From Ehretia macrophylla (lineage: Eukaryota; Streptophyta; Magnoliopsida; Boraginales; Ehretiaceae): a DNA stretch of 64,000 bases. The notes under the pieces were generated by a model that did no database searches, had not been told where the DNA came from, and saw only the letters and a program-made list of their open reading frames with translations. The position numbers were made by a program, and so were the translations under genes. The stretch is from the NCBI GenBank assembly GCA_037974665.1, contig CM075768.1:8973501-9037500 (forward strand), written 5' to 3'. Positions 11,291 through 21,371 of this stretch are shown piece by piece. Positions within the stretch are counted from its first letter, which is position 1. Every line of letters begins with the position of its first letter.

Positions 11291-13230
11291 TGTAACGTCC
11301 TAGTCATTAGGAAGAGTAGGGCCAACCCACTCAACCACTAAGTCATCATCTAGAGCTAAATTTAAAACTCCCCAGACTTGAGGCTATTAATTAGTGACAC
11401 TGTTGGGTAGGACTCTTATTTACGGGTAGAGAGATAAAATCAGTTATTTAGACTCCAAACCGTACGCTCACACAAAAAAAAAAACGTTCAACTTTCTCAT
11501 AGCCTTCACTAAAAAAAAATATTGAGGGTAAACAATAGCCGATAGACAAGTGATTTGAGGGGCTTCTTTGAGCGTTCTTTATTGCGGATCTTAATTTTAG
11601 AAGACTTTCGAAGTAATCTGATTTGAAAAGCTTGGAAATTGAGGTAAGTGGGGTTATTGATTTTCTCGTGTTCATTCGTCTCCCAATTTCGTGAAAGACT
11701 CCTGTATATTATTGCACACTGAGGAACTGTGACAATTTTTTTTCTTCTCCTGTGCCCTCTACATATAAATTGATCATCTACCTTGTTGATAGTGAGTTCT
11801 TTTATATCAAACCTTTAAATCTTTGCTCCTTTTTTCTTAAACGAATACTTTCTTGTTGATGCATAAATGTTTCTATTGGGGTTATGTAATCCAATACTAT
11901 CCTCTGCTCGATGCACCATTCAATTTATTGTTGTATATACATATTTCATTCTTACCAATTTTATTCTTGCGATTATTGTTCTTGAATACTGATCGTCTCA
12001 ATTTATCAATTGCAATTATTGGTCATCATGATAGTTTATTGACCCCTTTTGTGCGCTGGAGCCAACAGTTCTCATCCATGCCTTGCTATCCGTTTGTCAA
12101 AGTAATACTTCCAATAATGGTTCGTAAACTATGATTTATTTCCACGGTCTCATGTGCATGGCCTCCATATGATACTTTTATCATTGATGTTGTACATTCA
12201 ACATAAATCTCTTGGCTTTCACTTCTTTCTATCATTGAATCCTATTGTCACCCTTTGTTTTAATGGGCTAAGGAGGAATAGCTCTTCAATATAAATATAT
12301 ATATATATATATATATTTTTTCATGGAACCTGTCTATCATTTTAATGCAAGCACATATACTACACTTGATTGCTTAGTGGATCAGATTGTCTTTTTCTTC
12401 ACCTTGATTCCTAGATGTTACATGAATATTCTTATGCACTCGTGTATTATTTGTTAAATCCTTGTCATGTAACCTGTGTTATAACGTGAAGTGACGTGAC
12501 GTGTTTGGAGAATACTCGCCTTAGCCTGCAATGATTGGGATCCCAAAAATGTGGGCCTGTGGGGGCCTTGTACCCATGTTGCGAGCCCCTGTAAGGGCCT
12601 TATACCTATAACGTGTTATTATCGCGATTAATATGCTATATTGTAGCCACATCTTACCTTACATGATTTTCTATTACTTCACTTTACTCATATTTTGTTG
12701 TGATATGAATTGCGTCTTTTCGATTGATAGTTATGAACGCTTCCTTTGACGTGCCTTCGCGATCCTCCTACTTTTCTTCTATTGTGGCACTCGTGTCATC
12801 TTTGGGGGAAGACCCTCCCCCACTTACTGAGCATTTGATTCGCTCACCCCTTTTTGTGTTTTGTTTCCTTTTCAGATAATAACGAGAAAATGATGAGCAT
12901 TAGCAAGTAGCGAGTCGGGGTAGCGAACTCTCCCGTCTTCGCCATTGAATGGAAGTTTTAGTGATGAGACACCATTTTACTTATGATTCCGCATAATGTT
13001 AGATTTGACAATTTGGAAGTTTAGTTGTACTCGTTTCTTTTGAGGTGTTGTCTTTTAAATACCTAGAGTGCAATAGTGTTACACTCCATAAATGGTGGAT
13101 CTTTAGTGCTCTGCTATTTTTGATTGGTTTATAGATTCTTGTAGCCTTGTGTCTCGAAAGGATTACTCCTTTAGGTACACGGCATGTCACGTCTCAAATC
13201 CATTTAAATCTTTGAGTTTGGGGCGTGACA
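11291..13230 (+). mobile_element. solo LTR of a chromovirus (Tekay-like), 1.94 kb
   Basis: The insert begins TGTAACGTCC and ends TTTGGGGCGTGACA, and interrupts an LTR whose uninterrupted copy is at 5096-5672. It is flanked by CCTAC (11286-11290) and CCTGC (13231-13235), a 5-bp target duplication with one G-to-A change. Near 12820-12875 it has the passage CTTACTGAGC...GCTCACCCC...TTCCTTTTCAG. The same kind of passage occurs in the chromovirus LTR at 28190-28240. No gag or pol is present, so it is a solo LTR left by recombination between two LTRs. A TA microsatellite lies near 12292-12316. Confidence 0.8.
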
Positions 13231-13606
13231 CCTGCCCTCTCTAGTTGAGGTGCGGAGGTGTGAAAGTCGGGCGAGGAACCTTAGCAGGGTCGATCTTCCT
13301 TAAGCAGGAACCTCAGTTTTAGTTGTACTCAAATCTCAGGATTAATTTCTTCTACGTACATAAGGTTGAATTTCTACCCACATCATTTGGTAATTCAAAT
13401 TTGTTCGTTGTGGGCTAATATGCTCTGCTTGATCTGTGAGGTCAAATTTTGTGACACATGGACCCGACGAAACTGGAAGTGAAGGCCAAGAACCAAACAA
13501 CAAATGCATAATATAAACGTCAAAGATACACCATTTTCACTAAACTTAAAAACCACTAATATATAAATCAAATTCAATGTATCATTCAAACAAAACCCAG
13601 AATTTT

Positions 13607-13740
13607 ATTTTATTTTTTATTTTTTTGATTCAACGGATGCTTAAATTGTATAATATATTAAACGATGTTATCTGCTAGAATTGAACTCGAAATCTCTTGC
13701 AATTATAACGGGAAACATACGACTAGACTAAAGGCATGGT
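13607..13740 (-). mobile_element. tRNA-derived SINE with target duplication
   Basis: On the minus strand the sequence starts ACCATGCC and has a polymerase III A-box-like TAGTCTAGTCG (13720-13730). About 35 bases further is a B-box-like GAGTTCAATTC (13678-13688). An A-rich tail (plus strand runs of T, 13607-13626) ends it. Imperfect 16-17 bp direct repeats, ACAAAACCCAGAATTTT (13590-13606) and ACAAAATTCAGATTTT (13741-13756), flank it. Boxes, tail and duplication together fit a short plant SINE. Confidence 0.65.
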
Positions 13741-13756
13741 ACAAAATTCAGATTTT

Positions 13757-14143
13757 GTAATGAGTTTGATTCTCCCCATAATAATTTTTAATGACTAAAA
13801 GACAGAATGCAATTATACGTATATATTTGAAATTTATACGAATTCAGCTAAAAAATAAAGCATCTTTAATTTCACCGCTCATTCGAGCTCTCAAGCTCAC
13901 TGATTGTTTCTGTGAGTTTTGTATATAGTGAGAGCTTCGAGGTTCAATACCTAAAATGGAATTTTGGGTTCAGTCCAAAATCCTTTATTGAGAGAGATAA
14001 AAAGAGACGAGATGAGAGCTTGGAGACAAACAAAATCGAGAGCGAGAAAAAGGAGATTGATAAGGCCTGTAAAGTGAAGAAAAATTTCTTGAAAAGTTAA
14101 AAATTGTTATTACAAAAATAGAAAAGAAATTAAAAAATTAGAT
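13757..14143. other. intergenic, nothing recognised
   Basis: AT- and purine-rich DNA between the SINE and the fold-back element. An open frame at 13912-14100 is made of charged residues from a GA-rich tract and has no domain, so it is not called as a gene. Confidence 0.4.
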
Positions 14144-16084
14144 GTAATGCTAGACATCACCCTCTTTTTATCGGACCTGACTCCTCTATAATTCATTTCT
14201 TTATAATTCCACGCAATACCCATTCCGATTAATACCACGTGTCACTAAATATAATCTACGGATTATATTAATCTTGCTAAACTAGATTTTCAACCATGGT
14301 TAGAAAGCATTAAATATCAAAATCTAACTACCATATTTAGTTAGTAAAATCTAATCTAATCTCTTCTCAAATTAATGACTAGCTGCATTATGCTTTCCAA
14401 CTCATACGTTTTTTGTGCCAAGAATTTTTAGTTGTCCACTTTTTATGGAAATTAGTTTAGTGTCTAGTGTGAAAGAAAAATAAAGCCACGTTTTAGGACA
14501 ATAGTCTTTAAAGTCTCAAGAAAATTGAAAAAAACAAAACATATAGTCATAATAATTTTGCTCCAACGGAAAAATAAAAAATAAAAAATTAGACATATGA
14601 TGTTTGCTCCAACTTGTCTAATGCAAAAAGCCTTATAATTCCAACTCATCATTTCAGAGAGAAAGTAATAAAGACCAACAAAAAAAATTATATTTATATA
14701 TCATTTAACCACTAACATTCTTTTTTGTTTTTTTTAATCAGAACACACTTAAACACTAAAAACCCACTATTTTTCCTCTTGCTCTGGTGAAGTTGGAGTA
14801 GAAAAGTAGTATGTGTTGCTCTTTTTTTTTTTTTTCTTTTTGGAATCATTCTTCTTGTGCAGGAATAGTTTTTTTTTTAGAATCATGTACTTCTATATTT
14901 GTTTTGCTAACTAAATATGTTAGTTAGATTTTGGTATTTAATGCTTTCTAACCATGATTGAAAATCTAATTTAGCAAGATTAATATAATCCGTAAATCAT
15001 ATTTAATGAAACGTGGTATTAATCAGAATGGGTATTGCATGAAATTATAGAGAAAAAAATTATAGAGGAGCCAAGTCCCTTATTATCACCCAATTATCAC
15101 CTCCTACTTGGCATACTTAATTAGCATGCCAACTAGATAAATCTATTTTAATTTTTTCTCTTTCTTATTAATTTTTCTCTCTCTTCTTTTATTAGTTTTT
15201 CTATCGCTTTGTTTCTTTTTCCATTTTTATCTCCCTTAATTAATGTTTTTTTTTTCTTTCTTTGTTTATCACTATTACAAGTTTTCTCTCCTACCTTATA
15301 TCCCTCAGATAGTCATCTTCCTCCTTGTATAACTTTTTTCTTGCGGTCATATACTCATAATAAGTAATTTCATTATCAAAATATATATATGAAAATCCCC
15401 ATATCATATGAATTATTAGGATCATAAGAACATGATGTTAGCAAAGCTGGTAAGTAACTTTTTGTCATATCATTAAATAATATTATTGGTTGGAATAGAT
15501 TTTAACATTGAACATTAGTTTGTGTTGCTTCTTTACATTTAAAAATTGGGTAGAATGATTAAGTAGGATTGGCATGTACTATTGTACTCAAAGGATTCAA
15601 ATCATGATTTTGTGCCTCTATTATACAAAAAAAATGTAACTTCTTTTCTTTTTCTTTTAGATTGGTTAATATATATAGTCCATAATTATTAGATGATTCA
15701 CATAAAAAACTAATAAAAAATACCATCAAATTCATATGTTAAATCATCTATGTCTAACGTGAAAATCGAATGGAGTGAATATGTTGGATTCTTAATAAGT
15801 GGTTATGTGTTATTCAAAGTTTATGATCCTACATGAGGGATATGTATGGTAAGAGAGAGAAATTTGTAATAGTGGTAAAAAAAAGAAAGAGAGAAAATAT
15901 TAATATTTGAGGGAGATAAAAAAGGAAAAACAAGGAGAGAGAACAATTAATAAAAGATGAGAGAGAAAAATGAATAAAAGAAAAATGAGAAATAAAATAG
16001 ATTTATTTAGTTGGCATACCAATTAAACATGTCAAGTAGGAGGTGATATTTGAATGATGAAAAAAAAGTGACATCTAGTATTAC
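14144..16084. mobile_element. fold-back element with about 250-bp inverted repeats, interrupted
   Basis: The left arm starts GTAATGCTAGACATCACC at 14144. After a nested insertion it continues from 15088 to about 15305. The right arm (about 15835-16084) is its inverted copy, ending in the complement of GTAATACTAGATGTCACT. Shared stretches include ATCACCTCCTACTTG and GTATGCCAACTA, then pyrimidine-rich sequence. The centre has no coding. The pre-insertion length would be about 1.03 kb. No target duplication is clear, so the superfamily is open, but the long arms would fit a Mutator-like or fold-back non-autonomous transposon. Confidence 0.65.
14173..15078. mobile_element. Mutator-like non-autonomous element nested in the left arm
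   Basis: Starts GGACCTGACTCCTCTATAAT and ends with the inverted copy (reverse complement GGACTTGGCTCCTCTATAAT). The inverted repeats extend about 170 bases, including AATCTAACTA and GAAAGCATTAAATA blocks. It is flanked by CTTTTTATC (14164-14172) and CTTATTATC (15079-15087), a 9-bp target duplication matching at 8 of 9 bases. Nine-base duplications and long inverted termini are typical of Mutator-like elements. The interior of about 560 bases has no coding. It cleanly splits the arm of the surrounding fold-back element. Confidence 0.75.
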
Positions 16085-16269
16085 TCTTTTTCTAAAATAA
16101 GGGTTTGATTCTACTTAAATCTAATGGTGGACAGGCTTCCTCATTACCTTATGAGTTACAAAATATGTTCAAACTCAAGTTAATAGTATTAGGAAAGCAA
16201 GTTCATTTGGCTAGTCGAACGTGCCACCATCCACTAACAGATACATGCAATTGTCAAAGGAAAATTATT

Positions 16270-16382
16270 GGAAACGTCCAAAAATTTGGACGTTTCCAAA
16301 ACGTCCAATGCATCATTGGATGCATTAGACGTGTATTGATGTCAACCATCCAATTGTATTGGAAAATATTCCAATACAATTG
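16270..16382. repeat. three successive inverted-repeat hairpins
   Basis: Hairpin 1 (16270-16297) pairs GGAAACGTCCA with TGGACGTTTCC. Hairpin 2 (16301-16332) pairs ACGTCCAATGCATC-like halves with a few mismatches. Hairpin 3 (16351-16382) pairs CAATTGTATTGGAA with TTCCAATACAATTG around AATA, 14 perfect base pairs. Hairpins 1 and 2 share the ACGTCCA core. No coding is present. They could be the remains of a small fold-back element or a source of hairpin RNA. Confidence 0.7.
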
Positions 16383-16892
16383 AGTTGTTTCGAAGAAGGA
16401 TTCATTGTCAAACGGTCATTATTCCACAACGCGCAATTCAATTTTGTACAAAGAAAGGAGTGTGTGATAAAAATGTTCCTTTTTGCTAACCTAAGATAGT
16501 CCAACATAACATCCACATCACTTTCTTATCTATTAATTAGTATGTCGACCAGGGAAACGAGTTCGACATGGGCTGATGAGACTCTACTGTCTGTTACGTT
16601 ATTGGTGAGATCTAAAAAATGATATTTATTATTATGTGAAAAGTTGATAATCAATTTAAATTGAACGAAGAATTTTGACTTTTGTAGTGTGCAAAAAGTA
16701 GCGGCAAAGCACAGAATCTCTTTTTCTCCTTCTACAATTGTAACATTTATCAAGATTGGTGTTCTCGAGTTTTCAGATTGGAGACACTATACGCATCTAA
16801 AAGAATTGCCATGAAGTTAAACTTAGTTTTCTTAGAGATTGGGCGAAGAATTTAGCCAAACATTGTGCATGATGCTAGATTAGAATTAATAA

Positions 16893-17180
16893 TAATATCG
16901 ACATTTCTAGAAAATTCACGCCTTTATTTTTCTTATGAAAATATATATATTTTTTTATAATTAGAACGACGGTCTGATTATTCTAGCACATATACACAGA
17001 CGTGTCCAACACCAAAAAAAAAAAAAAGGAAAAGAAAGAAAGGTGAACGTACACGATGTTGGACTAAAATATTGACATTTCGAAGAAATTCAAGACTTCA
17101 TCTTTCTTGTGAAAAGATATTTTCTAAATAGAACAACTATCTGACCATATCTAGCACATAGATCTGTTCCATACCAAAAA
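16893..17180. repeat. diverged direct duplication upstream of the BBE-like gene
   Basis: Two related segments of about 115-125 bases are present, one from about 16893 to 17016 and one from about 17067 to 17180. Each has a GACATTTC start, then TTTTTCTTATGAAA or TCTTTCTTGTGAAA, then ATTAGAACGACGGTCTGA or ATAGAACAACTATCTGA, then TCTAGCACATA and an A-run. The second ends about 43 bases before the TATA box, so the duplication lies in the proximal promoter. Confidence 0.6.
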
Positions 17181-17222
17181 AGTAAATTTGTTCTACCCAT
17201 AGAAAAGTCATCTAAGAAGTCC

Positions 17223-17230
17223 TATAAATA
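17223..17230 (+). promoter_or_regulatory. TATA box of the BBE-like gene
   Basis: TATAAATA, 46 bases before the chosen ATG at 17276. Transcription about 30 bases downstream would start near 17255, which leaves the earlier in-frame ATG at 17234 outside the mRNA and supports translation from 17276. Confidence 0.7.
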
Positions 17231-17275
17231 GCAATGTTTGATTCTTGTGTAAGCAACAACAAACTAGAACAAGAA

Positions 17276-18859
17276 ATGAAGACTCCAAGCAGTTCATTGC
17301 TTTCACTTCTTTCAGTTTTCCTTCTAATTTCATGGGTTAATTCTGCTAATACTCATGATCATTTCCTTGATTGCATTCAATCTCGTATCACAAACTCGAA
17401 TGTCATATACACCCCAAAAAACACAACATATGAGTCTATTTTGCATTCCACAATATTTAACTCACGTTTTACAAGTGAGTCCACCCCGAAACCAAGAGTT
17501 ATTGTTACACCATCGCATGTATCCCACATTCAAGCAGCCATATTTTGTTCAAAGAAACATGGCTTGCAGATTAGAGTCCGAAGTGGTGGACATGACTATG
17601 AGGGTCTTTCCTACACATCTGAAATTCCTTTTGTCATCATTGATCTTAGAAACCTTCGATCAATAACCATTGACACCAAAAGGAAAACTGCATGGGCTGA
17701 AGCTGGTGCAACCATGGGGGAATTATATTACGCAGTCTATCAGAAAAGCAAAACTCTTGCTGTTGTTGGAGGGGATGGCTCAACAATGGGGGTTGGAGGG
17801 CACATTAGTGGAGGAGGAACAAGCATGATGTCTCGAAAATTTGGTCTTGCAGCTGATAACGTAATTGATGCAAAAATAATAGACGTTAATGGTCGAATTC
17901 TAGATCGAAAATCCATGGGAGATGACCTCTTTTGGGCCATAAGAGGTGGTGGAGGTGCTAGTTTCGGTGTCATTATAGCATTTAAGGTTAGATTAGTTAC
18001 TGTGCCAAAAAAAGTGATTGTTTTCACGGTCAGCAGAACTCTAGAGCAAAATGCTACACAACTAGTACATCGATGGCAATACATTGCTGACAAAATTGAT
18101 AAAAATCTCATGATTCGAGCCTCCATTAGTAGTATTAATTCTGGTCAAAGTGGCAAGAGAACAATACAGGTATCATTCCTCTCCCTATTCCTTGGTGGAA
18201 TTGATGATCTCCTAAACATCATGCAAAAGAACTTCCCTGAATTAGGCTTGGTAAAAGAGGATTGCATTGAAATGAGGTGGATTGAATCTATACTATTCTT
18301 TGCAAACTTTCCTCGCAATGCATCCTTAGATGAATTGTTGAATAGGACACCCCAAATCACACCATATTTTAAAGGAAAATCAGACTACGTGATGCGTCCA
18401 ATTTCAGAAAAAGGTCTGAGAGGATTATGGAGAAGGCTTCATCAAGAAGATGCAAATGTAGGCTCGTTACTATTTAATCCTTATGGTGGGAAGATGGCTG
18501 AAATCTCAGAATCTGAGCTACCATTTCCACACAGAGCTGGAAACATTTATGCGCTTAGCTATTATGCGATTTGGCAGAATGAAGGCAATTCTGAAGCTAG
18601 GAGGCATATAAGTTGGATCAAGAGGCTTTACAGTTACATGACTCCTTACGTTTCTAAATCTCCAAGACGTGCATACTATAATTATAGAGATCTTGACTTG
18701 GGAAAAAATAGCATTGGCCATACAAGCTATGAACAAGCCAGCAAGTGGGGCAAAAGATATTTCAAAAACAATTTCAACAGACTGGTCCAAGTAAAGACCA
18801 AGGTTGATCCAATCAATTTCTTCCGAAACGAGCAAAGTATTCCATCTCTAGCACCATAA
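17276..18859 (+). CDS. BBE-like FAD-linked oxidoreductase, intact and intronless
   Basis: A 527-residue protein of the berberine bridge enzyme-like family (FAD_binding_4 then BBE domain), secreted flavoenzymes that oxidise alcohols, sugars or alkaloids. An N-terminal hydrophobic stretch of about 20 residues is a signal peptide. Numbered from this ATG: the flavin-linking His is in RSGGHDYEG (H106). The usual second attachment Cys is replaced by Gly in GGDGSTMGVGGH (G168). The FAD-domain motif GGGGASFGV follows (about 225-233). The C-terminal substrate part has NPYGGKMAEISE, PFPHRAGN and NYRDLDLG, and the end has VDPINFFRNEQSIP. C33 and C91 fit the conserved disulfide. Another ATG 42 bases upstream was rejected because it lies 4 bases after the TATA box. 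Length is normal for the family. The substrate cannot be told from sequence. Confidence 0.93.
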   Translation: MKTPSSSLLSLLSVFLLISWVNSANTHDHFLDCIQSRITNSNVIYTPKNTTYESILHSTIFNSRFTSESTPKPRVIVTPSHVSHIQAAIFCSKKHGLQIRVRSGGHDYEGLSYTSEIPFVIIDLRNLRSITIDTKRKTAWAEAGATMGELYYAVYQKSKTLAVVGGDGSTMGVGGHISGGGTSMMSRKFGLAADNVIDAKIIDVNGRILDRKSMGDDLFWAIRGGGGASFGVIIAFKVRLVTVPKKVIVFTVSRTLEQNATQLVHRWQYIADKIDKNLMIRASISSINSGQSGKRTIQVSFLSLFLGGIDDLLNIMQKNFPELGLVKEDCIEMRWIESILFFANFPRNASLDELLNRTPQITPYFKGKSDYVMRPISEKGLRGLWRRLHQEDANVGSLLFNPYGGKMAEISESELPFPHRAGNIYALSYYAIWQNEGNSEARRHISWIKRLYSYMTPYVSKSPRRAYYNYRDLDLGKNSIGHTSYEQASKWGKRYFKNNFNRLVQVKTKVDPINFFRNEQSIPSLAP

Positions 18860-18918
18860 ATGAAAAAAAAGAAAAAAACAACAACAACAACCGTTCACTA
18901 ATTTCTGTCTTGGGTCAA

Positions 18919-18940
18919 AATAAAGATTACAGTAAATAAA
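18919..18940 (+). terminator. polyadenylation signals of the BBE-like gene
   Basis: AATAAA at 18919-18924 and again at 18935-18940, 60-80 bases after the stop codon, followed by TGTTGTATGTTTTT. The same second signal and following T-rich stretch are kept after the pseudogene copy near 25485-25503. Confidence 0.6.
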
Positions 18941-19489
18941 TGTTGTATGTTTTTCGGCTGATGATAAATGATGGGTAGATAATGATTACATTGTATGAAT
19001 GTTTACAGAATTATTTCGTTATAAGAGTTTTCTTGTTCTCATTGTTTAATGTGTATCAATATGCCTTTAATTTTCTGAACTTGACAACAACTTTATCATT
19101 GTTGTCTGTCCTGGCATGTAACTGAATTGCTTGGTTTGAGGAATCAAAATTAGAGAGAGTGGTGTAAGGAGGAAAACCCTTTGCCCCCTAAAAGACTGCC
19201 ATATGTATGATGTTAATAGTTTTTTAGTAACAAGGTAAAATGAAAGATCAACTATCTCAAACGAAAAATTTTCTTTTAGATGCAAACTTGAAGAAAGTTT
19301 AATTAATATAATTAAATAGCCAATAACAATGTTTTCACCGAGTGGTTCTTTTTACGTAAAACTAGTTAGTAAATGATCTTGGTATTTGGGGTGAAAAATA
19401 ATTAGTTTTACTTAAGTTTTGAGTTAGCGGACAATGAATTCAATATTTCATTTTAGAAAGAAAGAACATGAGTAACTACAAAGCAATTG

Positions 19490-20125
19490 ACATGTTGTAG
19501 TACGAGCAACCTGATCCTGCCCATGCAATCTCCACCTCTCTCCGACAGGCACAAGAGCAAAGGTCCGTACAAATCTCAACTCCCCCTTATGGAGCTCAGC
19601 AATGGAGTAGCCTTGCACAAGCTATACCCAGCTCTTGGATTGCACCTAGCTCTCGGTTCGTTACTTTCAATTGTGATACTTCTTTTTTAGATTGCGGTAA
19701 ATCTGTTGGTCTTATAGTCTTGTGTAGAAACCAGTTCGGCTCACATAGGAGGCATTTTTACGCAATGTCTTTGCGAGTTACAGTCCACGCTGAAGCCTGG
19801 GCCTACAAGGAAGCCTGCTATCTTGCCAAAACCATAGGGTTGATCAGTTTGTTATTGAATCACATTACAAAACTGTTGTTGATTTGGTGAATGCAGCTGA
19901 CCAATCCAATTGGAAGATTGACAACATTATTAGATATGCCAATTTTTTGTACCCCTTTCCCCCGCGTTGTAATGTTAAGCTTATTATAGTAGGGACCCAA
20001 ACCAGACAACCAATTAACTTGCAATTCAAGCTAAAAATAGACTTTTGCCTCTTGATTGGATTGCAAACCCACCTTTTGACTTGCATGTTATTCTCTGTAA
20101 AGACAAGTGTAATACCACATTCCCT
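19490..20125 (+). pseudogene. RNase H-like domain gene relic
   Basis: In the plus strand a frame reads through SLRQAQEQRS, TPPYGAQQWSS, FNCDTSF and VTVHAEAWAYKEACYLAKT. After a frameshift near 19840 it continues DQFVIESHYKTVVDLVNAA and SNWKIDNIIR, then LAIQAKNRLLPLDWIANPP and ends with a stop after CNTTFP. This is the layout of the plant RNase H-like (RVT_3) domain found in LINE-type elements and their host-derived relatives. A stop near the start, a frameshift and a stop before the LAIQAK stretch make it non-functional. It lies 0.6 kb downstream of the BBE-like gene and has no visible promoter. Confidence 0.65.
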
Positions 20126-20936
20126 TGATTGGGATTGGTTAGACCTCCTTTTACTATTTATAATAGCTTTTATTTTGACCCAAAATAAAACAAAGCTTTT
20201 GTTTAATAGCTTGAACGATTTACGAATGAGAAAATGACCATGTTCATATAAAGCAAATTTTGCCTTTTACTAACTTTATATCTTAAAGAAGTTTAACATT
20301 TGCAGCTGGTCGTCTCCTTCTTCATCAGCTTCGCTTACCATAAACAATATCTTGTAGATGTGGCATTCTTTAATATATGTGCGTACGACTGAGACCTCCA
20401 TCGAATAAAAGAAAAAAGCAATATATCTATCTATTACCATCCTACGAGCAAAGCTATGTTCTCTTTGCTCTTTTCTTTCCGCGGCTTCTTTTGACCACAT
20501 GCAACTTTAAAATAAGTTATTTAAAACCTTTCAACCATTGCCACAACCTTTGACTCTTCAATCAAACTTCCAAAAGACAACGGGTAGCAACAATTTGCTC
20601 AAGAGTTTGTAGGCTTTACAAAAAGTCTACATTACACATTACAAATAATTCATTGTTATTAAGGTATAAATTTGCTGAACTGGTTTACTTGGTCCCCTAC
20701 TCTTAACTACGAAAGAGAGAAAGAGTTAAATGGGGGAAGTATCTCAGGGGATACTTCCGACACTCATATTAGTATTGCTCAGGATAAATAAGCTAATAAG
20801 ATTGTGAATAGTATTTATGCTCGAGAGCAATTACCTTTTTTTGTCATTTGAGATAGTTATTTATAGGCAATTGTGTAAAGGGTCCTAGTGCCATGTCACA
20901 ATAAAAAATAAAACATACTGATCAAGGTTGGGAACC
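20126..20936. other. intergenic, nothing recognised
   Basis: AT-rich DNA without a gene, structured repeat or transposon end that I can identify. The minus-strand open frame at 20276-20500 has no domain and is not supported. Confidence 0.4.
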
Positions 20937-21040
20937 CAGAGGCGGAGCCAGAAATCTAATGGTGGGGGCTCGAATTTTTTTTTTTTTTTTTGTACAGTGT
21001 TTTTTTTATAGTATTTTTTGGGTTAATAGAAAATAGACTA

Positions 21041-21371
21041 AGCTTTTACAATTTTAGTTTTTTTTTACACTTTTATTAAAGAAAATATAGTTATGGTTTC
21101 ATATTACGTTACTTTTAAAGATTTGGTAAGCAAAATTATTAAAACTATATATATCTATCTATCTAATAGAAAAAAATAAATAAAACAAGCAGTAAGAAGG
21201 TCAACAATTTTTACAATTTTAGTTTTTTTTTTTTTTTACAATTTTATTAAAGAAAATTTGGTTGTGATTTTATATTACATTACTTTTAAAGATTTGATAA
21301 ACAAAATAATTGAAGCTATATATATCTATCTATCTAATAGAAAATAAATAAATAAAACAAGTAGTAAGAAA
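21041..21371. repeat. 165-bp tandem duplication, two copies
   Basis: Copy one (about 21041-21200) and copy two (about 21208-21371) share TACAATTTTAGTTTTTTTTT, ATTAAAGAAAAT, TTACTTTTAAAGATTTG, the TATATATCTATCTATCTAAT microsatellite and AAATAAAACAAGYAGTAAG. They differ by scattered substitutions. Confidence 0.75.

Larger units (their letters stand above)
5096..13385 (-). mobile_element. Tat-like Ty3/gypsy LTR element, non-coding, complete ends
   Basis: The two LTRs (5096-5672 and 10839-13385) share nearly the whole of a roughly 577-bp sequence, apart from a nested insertion in the right copy. The element is flanked by TTTGG at 5091-5095 and 13386-13390. Read on the minus strand, a G-rich purine tract precedes the left (3') LTR and a GCGCCATTTGTGG primer site follows the right (5') LTR. 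Gag and pol were not found in the 5.2 kb interior. An antisense-coded relic near the 3' LTR and short-unit tandem repeats beside it fit the 3' half of Tat/Ogre elements. The lineage is inferred from architecture, not from a polymerase domain. Confidence 0.75.
10839..13385 (-). repeat. 5' LTR of the Tat-like element, split by a nested insertion
   Basis: The LTR parts are 10839-11290 and 13231-13385. They match 5096-5672 in order, starting TGTCAAGGTC and ending CCCACATCA. A solo LTR occupies 11291-13230. The TATA box that would have driven the element is CTTTTTATA on the plus strand at 11112-11120. A GA microsatellite near 11030-11048 is longer than in the left LTR. Confidence 0.85.

Noticed and set aside
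13720..13740. tRNA gene
   Set aside because: Box A and box B are present, but there is no cloverleaf and an A-rich tail and target duplication follow. It is a SINE.
17234..17275. Upstream in-frame ATG adding 14 residues to the BBE-like protein
   Set aside because: It begins 4 bases after the TATA box, so it would not be in the mRNA, and the signal peptide fits a start at 17276.
17740..18126. 128-codon open frame on the minus strand
   Set aside because: It lies entirely within the BBE-like coding sequence. The plus strand shows family motifs throughout, so this is a shadow frame.
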